Source: Salinirubellus litoreus (GTDB lineage Archaea; Halobacteriota; Halobacteria; Halobacteriales; Haloarculaceae). Taken from it: a DNA stretch of 64,000 nucleotides. The stretch covers positions 3,162,001 through 3,226,000 of the forward strand of contig NZ_CP147841.1 in the NCBI RefSeq assembly GCF_037335815.1, in the 5' to 3' direction. A program made the translations under genes and the position numbers. Below the pieces are notes generated by a model that saw only the letters and a list, made by a program, of their open reading frames with translations, was not told the origin of the DNA and made no database searches. Numbering within the stretch: the first letter of the stretch is position 1; every line of letters begins with the position of its first letter. Below, piece after piece: positions 59,062 through 64,000 of the stretch.

Positions 59062-59891
59062 GCGCGCGCTACCTCGCCCGCTCCGCCGACGGACGGGCGC
59101 TGCTGGGTGACGATGAGGGGTACGTCCCGCTCGACACGGCCGACCCGTCGCTCCGGAGCGTCGACGACGCCCTCCGGGCCGCACCCGACGGGCTCCCGGA
59201 CCCCGACGGGGCGACCGCGTCCCGGCGGCTAGCCGAGCACCTCGGATTCGCCTCGCCCATTGAACGGCCGGGCAAGCTGTTCGGCATCGGCCTCAACTAC
59301 GCCGACCACGCGACTGACCTCGACGAGGTCCGACCCGACGAGCCGGCGAGCTTCTTCAAGCCCGCGACGGCCGCGACGGGCCCCGGCGGACCGATCCGGC
59401 TCCCGCCCGCCGAGATATCCGACCGGGTCACCGCCGAGGCGGAACTGGCCGTCGTCATCGGCCGTACCTGTCGGGACGTACCCGAGGAGCGCGTCGACGA
59501 GGTCGTCGCGGGGTACGTCCCCGTCATCGACATGACCGCCGAGGACATCCTGGAGCGCAACCCCCGGTTCCTCACGCGCTCGAAGAGCTTCGACACGTTC
59601 CTCGTGTTCGGCCCGCGGATCGTCGTCCCCGACGACGACCTCGCCATCGGGAACCTCGACGACGTCGAGGTCCGGACGGTCGTCGACGACGAGGTGATCG
59701 CCGAGAACACCGTCTCGAACATGCTGTTCCGGCCGCACGAGCTCGTCTCGTTCCACTCCTCGGTGATGACGCTCGAACCCGGCGACGTCATCTCGACGGG
59801 GACGCCCGGCGCGGGCGTCATCCGCCCCGGCGATTCGGTCCGCGCCGAGGTCGACTCGGTCGGAACCGTACACGCCGACGTCGTCCGGTAG
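59058..59891 (+). CDS. Fumarylacetoacetate hydrolase (FAH) family protein
   Basis: 277 residues. Metal-site and core motifs: GIGLNYADHA, the EAELAVVIGRTCRDV strand with the acidic ligands, VIDMTAED downstream and STGTPGAGV near the end. Predicted to hydrolyse or decarboxylate a 2,4-diketo or 2-keto-3-deoxy acid. The gene begins on the stop of the cupin gene and is followed after 299 nt by the K-x-H-type enolase-family gene at 60191. Together with the upstream atypical SDR this resembles a diketo-hydrolase branch of a sugar-acid route (inference). No lactate product step can be proven here. Confidence 0.86.
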   Translation: MSARYLARSADGRALLGDDEGYVPLDTADPSLRSVDDALRAAPDGLPDPDGATASRRLAEHLGFASPIERPGKLFGIGLNYADHATDLDEVRPDEPASFFKPATAATGPGGPIRLPPAEISDRVTAEAELAVVIGRTCRDVPEERVDEVVAGYVPVIDMTAEDILERNPRFLTRSKSFDTFLVFGPRIVVPDDDLAIGNLDDVEVRTVVDDEVIAENTVSNMLFRPHELVSFHSSVMTLEPGDVISTGTPGAGVIRPGDSVRAEVDSVGTVHADVVR

Positions 59892-59995
59892 TCGGGCGAC
59901 CCCGCGGATCGTCCTATCGGTCTTTTTCGCCTCGATCGCCGTGTTGCTCGCGTCTTACCTACTCACGGTTCCCGACGCTCGCCGCTCGCCACGCG

Positions 59996-60020
59996 GAGGC
60001 TTTCCCTGCGGTCAGGCCTC
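59996..60020. repeat. Palindromic element, TCnCTNCGnTC loop
   Basis: Stem GAGGCTT/AGGCCTC (one G:T pair) with loop TCCCTGCGGTC; part of a second small palindrome block in the 299-nt gap 59892-60190, which has no gene. Confidence 0.55.
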
Positions 60021-60057
60021 TCTCTCGCGGTTCACGATGTTCTCCGCTCGCCGCTCC

Positions 60058-60082
60058 GAGACGCTCCCTCCGGTCGCGTCTC
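60058..60082. repeat. Palindromic element, TCnCTNCGnTC loop
   Basis: Stem GAGACGC/GCGTCTC with loop TCCCTCCGGTC. Versus 7666-7690 the fourth stem pair is A:T instead of G:C, a compensated change. Confidence 0.65.
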
Positions 60083-60089
60083 GCTTCTC

Positions 60090-60110
60090 GCGGGTCGCTT
60101 CGCTCCCCGC
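60090..60110. repeat. Palindromic element, TCnCTNCGnTC loop
   Basis: Stem GCGGG/CCCGC with loop TCGCTTCGCTC (loop pair 3:9 is G:C). Confidence 0.55.
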
Positions 60111-60119
60111 TCGATTCTC

Positions 60120-60144
60120 CGGAGCCTCCCTTCGGTCGGCCCCG
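60120..60144. repeat. Palindromic element, TCnCTNCGnTC loop
   Basis: Stem CGGAGCC/GGCCCCG (one mismatch) with loop TCCCTTCGGTC. Completes the set of four bases at loop position 6 (A, C, G and T) among the TCCCTNCGGTC copies. Confidence 0.55.
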
Positions 60145-60190
60145 CTACCGCCGAACGCTTTTCAACCCCCCCGCCGTCGGTGGGTCCGAC

Positions 60191-61357
60191 ATGCCGCCGG
60201 AGATAACCCGCATCGAGAGCACCGAGTTCGGCTACCCCCTGGAGGACATGGGCCCCGCACCGAACGGCTTCAGCCTCGCCTACGACCCGGGTGAGACCGC
60301 CGAGCGGCGACTGTTCGGTCTGAAGGTCCACACCGACGAGGGGATCACGGGCGAGTACGTCGGCGGGAACTCCCCCGCGTTCGCCGAGGTACACATGGTC
60401 GCGGACTACCTGATCGGGAAGAACCCCCTCGACAGGGAACGCCACTGGTCGGAGATGAAACGCGCGCTCCGGAAGTACGACCGGATGGGGATGGGGCCCC
60501 TTGACATCGCGCTGTGGGACTTCGCCGGCAAGTACCACGACGCCCCCATCCACGAACTCCTCGGCACCTACCGCGAGCGGCTGCCGACGTACGCCTCGAC
60601 GCTCGGCGGCGACCGCCACGGCGGCCTCGAGACGCCGGAGGACTACGCCGACTTCGCCGAGGAGTGTCTGGAGATGGGCTACCCCGGGTTCAAGCTCCAC
60701 GTCTGGGACGGCGACTGGCGGGACACCGACGGCATCGTCGACGCCGTCCACGCGGTGGGCGAGCGGGTCGGCGAGGAGATGGACCTCATGCTCGACCCCG
60801 CCTGCCAGATCGAGACGTTCGCGGACGCGCTCGACGTGGGACGGGCCTGCGACGAGCAGGGGTTCTACTGGTACGAGGATCCGTTCCGCGACGCCGGCAT
60901 CTCCCAGCACGCCCACCGCAAACTCCGACAGAAACTCGACACCTCCATCCTCCAGACCGAGCACGTCCGCGGGCTGGAGCCGTTTACGGACTTCGCCGCC
61001 ACCGAGTCGACGGACTTCCTCCGAGCCGACCCCGAGTACGACGCGGGGATCACGGGCGCGATGAAGCGCGCCCGGGTCGCCGAGGGGTTCGGCCTCGACG
61101 TCGAACTCCACGCGCCCGGCCCCGCACAGCGTCACTGCATGGCGGCGATCCGCAACTCCAACTACTACGAGATGGCCCTCGTCCACCCCGAGACCGCCAA
61201 CACGACGCCGCCGGTCTACCTCGACGGCTACGACGACCAGCTCGACTCCATCGACTCGGACGGGACCGTCGGGATCCCCGACGGCCCCGGACTCGGCGTG
61301 GAGTACGACTGGGACTACATCGAGGAGAACGCCCACGGCGGGCGCACCTACGAGTAG
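60191..61357 (+). CDS. Enolase-superfamily sugar-acid dehydratase-like protein, K-x-H type
   Basis: 388 residues, close paralogue of 38054-39223. Active-site positions: K168-x-H170 (FKLHV), D202 (MLDPACQ), E229 (WYEDP), E257 (QTEHVR), D284 (YDAGITG), H315 (PAQRH). At the first of the two histidines kept in the paralogues, this protein has Q313. The K-x-H substitution and the R-N-S-N-Y-Y-E segment mark it as one of the window's four-member subgroup. It is followed by an HpcH-type aldolase in convergent orientation (21 nt), a plausible partner for cleaving the product (inference). Confidence 0.85.
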   Translation: MPPEITRIESTEFGYPLEDMGPAPNGFSLAYDPGETAERRLFGLKVHTDEGITGEYVGGNSPAFAEVHMVADYLIGKNPLDRERHWSEMKRALRKYDRMGMGPLDIALWDFAGKYHDAPIHELLGTYRERLPTYASTLGGDRHGGLETPEDYADFAEECLEMGYPGFKLHVWDGDWRDTDGIVDAVHAVGERVGEEMDLMLDPACQIETFADALDVGRACDEQGFYWYEDPFRDAGISQHAHRKLRQKLDTSILQTEHVRGLEPFTDFAATESTDFLRADPEYDAGITGAMKRARVAEGFGLDVELHAPGPAQRHCMAAIRNSNYYEMALVHPETANTTPPVYLDGYDDQLDSIDSDGTVGIPDGPGLGVEYDWDYIEENAHGGRTYE

Positions 61358-61378
61358 GGTAGTCGACGAACGACGGGC

Positions 61379-62143
61379 CTACTCGCTGTCGACGATCGCC
61401 TCGCGCCTGTCGGCCAGCGCGTCCATCAGGATGGGCGCGTCCTCCAGGAGCGCGATGTACTGTGCGCCGACGTCGATCCACCGGCGGGCCATCTCGGGGT
61501 CGTCGGCGAACGTCCCGACGATCTTCCCCGCCTCGCCCGCCCGCTCGCAGACCTCGTCCATCAGCTCCTCGACACGCTCGTGTCTGACCTGTCCGGGGAT
61601 GCCGATCGACTGGGACATGTCGTACGGTCCCAGGAATAGCACGTCGATCCCCTCGACGGCCATGATCTCGTCTAAGTTCTCGACGCCGCGCTCGCCCTCG
61701 ATGTGGACGATAACGGTGACCTCCTCGTTCTGCGTGTCGGTGTAGTCCGGGCCGCCGTTGTAGCCGGCGGCGCGGGTGTACGGCGAGAGCCCGCGGCCGC
61801 CGAGCGGGCTGAACCGCGCGTGTTCGACGGCCGCCTCGGCGTCCTCGCGGGTCTCGATCTGCGGTATCTCGACGCCCGCCGCCCCGACGTCGAGCGCGCG
61901 CTGTATCTCCCCCTCGGTGTTCTCGCGCACGCGGACGATCGGCGCGGCCCCGCCCTGCGCGGCCGCCGCGCACATCCCCACCGACGACTCCGCGGTCAGC
62001 GGGCCGTGCTCCTGGTCGATGATGGTGAAGTCCATCCCCGAGAGCCCGACGATCTCCGAGACCATCGGCGAGTCGATGATCTGGAAGGTCCCGATGGTCG
62101 TCTCGCCGTCCTGCAGTCGCTGCCTGAAGGTTCGCTCCGCCAT
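61379..62143 (-). CDS. HpcH/HpaI family aldolase
   Basis: 254 residues. Class II aldolase residues agree with HpaI: H46 (IDQEHGP), R71 (PIVRV), E149 (VHIEGE) and D175 (GPYDMS). Predicted to cleave a 2-keto-3-deoxy acid or 4-hydroxy-2-keto acid to pyruvate and an aldehyde. A glutamine before the E-H-G is a small variant of the D-x-E-H-G pattern. It is convergent with the enolase-family gene at 60191 and divergent from the Gfo/Idh/MocA gene at 62271. Confidence 0.87.
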   Translation of the reverse strand: MAERTFRQRLQDGETTIGTFQIIDSPMVSEIVGLSGMDFTIIDQEHGPLTAESSVGMCAAAAQGGAAPIVRVRENTEGEIQRALDVGAAGVEIPQIETREDAEAAVEHARFSPLGGRGLSPYTRAAGYNGGPDYTDTQNEEVTVIVHIEGERGVENLDEIMAVEGIDVLFLGPYDMSQSIGIPGQVRHERVEELMDEVCERAGEAGKIVGTFADDPEMARRWIDVGAQYIALLEDAPILMDALADRREAIVDSE

Positions 62144-62235
62144 GGACGGTGCTCGAAGAGTCGGGCCTTCAACCTACTGCCAGGCCGACCGGGCTGGACG
62201 ATCACCGGACCGGGCCGCAGACCGTCCCCACCCAC

Positions 62236-62242
62236 ACTTATC
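62236..62242 (+). promoter_or_regulatory. TATA-like box for the gene at 62271
   Basis: acttatc, 29-35 nt before the ATG at 62271; slightly long spacing. Confidence 0.4.
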
Positions 62243-62270
62243 CCCTCCGGGAGGGAACCGCCGGCCGAGC

Positions 62271-63365
62271 ATGACATACAGGGCGGGCATCATCGGCGCG
62301 GGCGGCATCGCCGGACTGGGCATCCTCGGACTCCACGACGAGGAGGACATCGGGAAGAAGAAGTTCACGGAGAGCCACGCCGGCGGCTACCACGCGACCG
62401 ACGATATCGAACTGGTAGCCGTCGCCGACCTGGACGAGGAGAAACTCGGCACGTTCGGGGAGGCGTGGGAACTCCCCGATTCGGGGCTCTACACAGACCA
62501 CCGCGAGATGCTCCGCGAGGCCGACCTCGACGTCGTCTCCGTCTGTACCCCGTCTTTCCTCCACCACGAGCACGTCGTCGACGCCGCGCGACTCGGCGAC
62601 CTCGACGCGATCTGGTGCGAGAAGCCCATCGCCTCCAGCGTGACCGAGGCCGAGGAGATGTGTGCCGTGTGTGACGAGGAGGAAGTCGAACTCGTCATCA
62701 ACCACTCGTTCCGGTTCACCGACCGGCTCCAGCGGCTCCGGGAGCTCGTCGTCGAGGAGGGTATCCTGGGGGAGGTGAAGTCGGCGTCGGCGCTGTTCAG
62801 GCGGGAACTGCTGCGCAACTCGACGCACCTCCTTGACACGCTCGTCTACCTGCTCGATGCACGCGCCGAGCGGGTGAGCGGCTACATCAACGGCGAGAAC
62901 GACGCCGTCGACGCCCTGGAGGGCGACCGCGAGGTCGACGACTCGGGCGGTGGCGGCTTCGTCGTCATGGACGACGGGACGTTCGCCACCGTCGACTGCA
63001 CCGTCTCCCGACCCATCTCCTCGATGTCGTTCCAGTTCATCGGCACCGAGGGGAAGCTCTACCTCAACAACGACGACGGCGAGTGGCGCTACTGGCGGCT
63101 CGAGGACGGCACGCACGTCGAGGAGGACCTCCCGGGGATCGAGGGCGCGTGGCGCTGGGACGTCGACTACCGGGGGTCGTTCGCCAACGCCGCCGGCCAC
63201 GTCCGCGACCTGCTGGAAGGCGACGCCGAGAACCACTCGACGGGGAAAGAGGCGACCCGCTCGCTCGAGATCATCGTCGGCTTCTACATCTCGCACTACA
63301 CCGACGGGCAGGTGTCCGTACCCCTGGATCGGCCGCTCCGGGACGTCACGATCACCTCCTGGTGA
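62271..63365 (+). CDS. Gfo/Idh/MocA family oxidoreductase
   Basis: 364 residues. N-terminal NAD(P)-binding GIIGAGGIAGLG (6-17), D53 after strand 2 (VADLDEE), and E117-K118-P119 (CEKPI) that positions the catalytic lysine. The C-terminal alpha/beta substrate domain has NHSFRFTDR and ILGEVKSASA. Members oxidise or reduce sugars, inositols or sugar acids. An unusual insertion near the N-terminus (LHDEEDIGKKKFTESHAGGYHATDD) lies before strand 2. It is divergent from the HpcH-type aldolase and 167 nt before a truncated FAH-family gene. Confidence 0.85.
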   Translation: MTYRAGIIGAGGIAGLGILGLHDEEDIGKKKFTESHAGGYHATDDIELVAVADLDEEKLGTFGEAWELPDSGLYTDHREMLREADLDVVSVCTPSFLHHEHVVDAARLGDLDAIWCEKPIASSVTEAEEMCAVCDEEEVELVINHSFRFTDRLQRLRELVVEEGILGEVKSASALFRRELLRNSTHLLDTLVYLLDARAERVSGYINGENDAVDALEGDREVDDSGGGGFVVMDDGTFATVDCTVSRPISSMSFQFIGTEGKLYLNNDDGEWRYWRLEDGTHVEEDLPGIEGAWRWDVDYRGSFANAAGHVRDLLEGDAENHSTGKEATRSLEIIVGFYISHYTDGQVSVPLDRPLRDVTITSW

Positions 63366-63503
63366 CCGAGTGAGTCGGATCGGAATCGCCTCCGGACCGT
63401 GGGTCCGGACACCCGGTCGCCGATCACGAGCGCCCCGGACGTTCGGAGTGTTCCCCTCATCGAGCCGGTGCCACACCCCATCGCCCGAGTCGACCCCGGA
63501 ACC

Positions 63504-63509
63504 GTTTTA
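63504..63509 (+). promoter_or_regulatory. TATA-like box for the gene at 63533
   Basis: gtttta, 24-29 nt before the ATG at 63533. Confidence 0.55.
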
Positions 63510-63532
63510 CCGTCCCCGCCGGAGCGGTCGGT

Positions 63533-64000
63533 ATGCACCGCGTCAGGTTCAGGGACCCGGCAGGGTCCGTCCGCACCGGCGAGTGGCACGGAGACGAAGT
63601 CAGCTTCGCGGGTCGCACCTACGACCTCGAGGAGGTCGACGTCCTCCCGCCGTCCGATCCGACGAAAATCCTCTGCATCGGGCTCAACTACGCCGCCCAC
63701 GCCGAGGAGTCCGGCTCGGAGATCCCCGACCGTCCCCTGATCTTCATGAAGGGGCTGAACGCCCTCGCGGGCCACGGCGACACCGTCCCGCTGCTCTCGG
63801 GCAAGGAACGCATCGACTACGAGGCCGAACTCGGCGTCGTCATCGGCGAACAGTGCCGACACGTCTCCCAGGACGACGCGATGGACGTCGTCGAGGGATT
63901 CACCTGCTTCAACGACGTCTCGAACCGGGACGACCAGCGCCAGGAGCAGAACTGGATCCGCGGGAAGGCGTTCGACAACTCCGCGCCGGTCGGCCCGGTG
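63533..64000 (+). CDS. Fumarylacetoacetate hydrolase (FAH) family protein (cut by window edge)
   Basis: 156 residues visible from the ATG at 63533, running off the right edge in frame without a stop. It shows the FAH N-terminal pattern KILCIGLNYAAHAEE and the core segments RIDYEAELGVVIGEQCRHV and GFTCFNDVSNRDDQRQEQNW with acidic metal ligands. It is the third FAH-family protein of the window. Predicted hydrolase of a diketo or keto-deoxy acid. It has its own promoter box. The C-terminal half lies outside the window, so the full active site cannot be checked. Confidence 0.82.
   Translation, partial: MHRVRFRDPAGSVRTGEWHGDEVSFAGRTYDLEEVDVLPPSDPTKILCIGLNYAAHAEESGSEIPDRPLIFMKGLNALAGHGDTVPLLSGKERIDYEAELGVVIGEQCRHVSQDDAMDVVEGFTCFNDVSNRDDQRQEQNWIRGKAFDNSAPVGPV

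Noticed and set aside
1..64000. Insertion sequences, transposases or phage genes
   Set aside because: No transposase or integrase motif and no terminal inverted repeats with target duplications were seen. Duplicated genes are not flanked by obvious mobile elements.
1..64000. rRNA or tRNA genes
   Set aside because: No conserved rRNA stretch or cloverleaf with a T-loop GGTTCRANNCC pattern was noticed in the intergenic gaps. A covariance-model tRNA search would be needed to be certain.

Overview
The window is chromosomal DNA of a halophilic archaeon (class Halobacteria). GC content is very high, the proteins are strongly acidic, and ATG or GTG starts typically sit about 25-31 nt downstream of a short TATA-like box with no leader or Shine-Dalgarno. 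Tat-type lipoprotein export, a tungsten-type aldehyde:ferredoxin oxidoreductase and MoaD-like proteins fit this too. The genus cannot be fixed from sequence alone. No rRNA, tRNA, CRISPR array, insertion sequence or transposase was seen, and no recognisable transcription regulator.

Almost the whole window is a catabolic island for sugar acids and related hydroxy acids. It holds 13 enolase-superfamily (mandelate racemase/muconate lactonizing type) genes. Around them are 4 HpcH/HpaI-type aldolases, 3 fumarylacetoacetate-hydrolase (FAH) family proteins, 5 short-chain dehydrogenases, 3 complete and 1 probable partial D-2-hydroxyacid dehydrogenases, 2 LarA-like (nickel-pincer) isomerases, a glucarate-dehydratase/DapA-family/HAD cluster, an L-2-hydroxyglutarate oxidase, an LDH2-type dehydrogenase, a GlcD-type FAD oxidase, a tartrate/isopropylmalate-type dehydrogenase, an amidase, an aldo/keto reductase, a lactonase-like metallo-beta-lactamase, a GH51 arabinofuranosidase and a D-aminoacylase-like amidohydrolase.

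Layout. 1-7172: edge of a dehydrogenase, first enolase-family gene, divergent MFS transporters, FAH protein, L-2-hydroxyglutarate oxidase, LDH2-type dehydrogenase. 7173-7757: gene-free array of small palindromes and a direct repeat. 7758-13247: GlcD-type oxidase, AzlCD exporter, SDRs, tartrate-dehydrogenase-like enzyme. 13308-16227 (minus): DapA-family/glucarate dehydratase/HAD. 16323-26177: a long run of SDR, AKR, hydroxyacid dehydrogenase, aldolase, amidase, SDR, enolase-family and LarA-like genes. 26213-35711: membrane protein, AOR with two MoaD-like proteins, two enolase-family genes, PQQ-propeller lipoprotein, aldolase, lactonase. 35783-46211: four more enolase-family genes and a tight arabinofuranosidase operon. 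46426-56181: orphan ABC permease, alcohol dehydrogenase, divergent aldolase, hydroxyacid dehydrogenases, two enolase-family genes, small membrane proteins. 56332-64000: LarA-like, SDR, cupin, FAH, enolase-family, aldolase, Gfo/Idh/MocA, FAH.

Working model (inference): sugars released by glycosidases or imported by MFS carriers are oxidised by SDR/AKR/Gfo enzymes to lactones and acids. The acids are epimerised (LarA-like) or dehydrated (enolase family) to 2-keto-3-deoxy acids. These are split by HpcH or DapA-type aldolases, or oxidised and hydrolysed by FAH proteins, to pyruvate plus aldehyde or hydroxy acid. AOR, the lactate/glycolate oxidases and hydroxyacid dehydrogenases finish the products. 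Twin copies 35-40 kb apart (SDR, LarA-like) suggest growth of the island by duplication or repeated acquisition.
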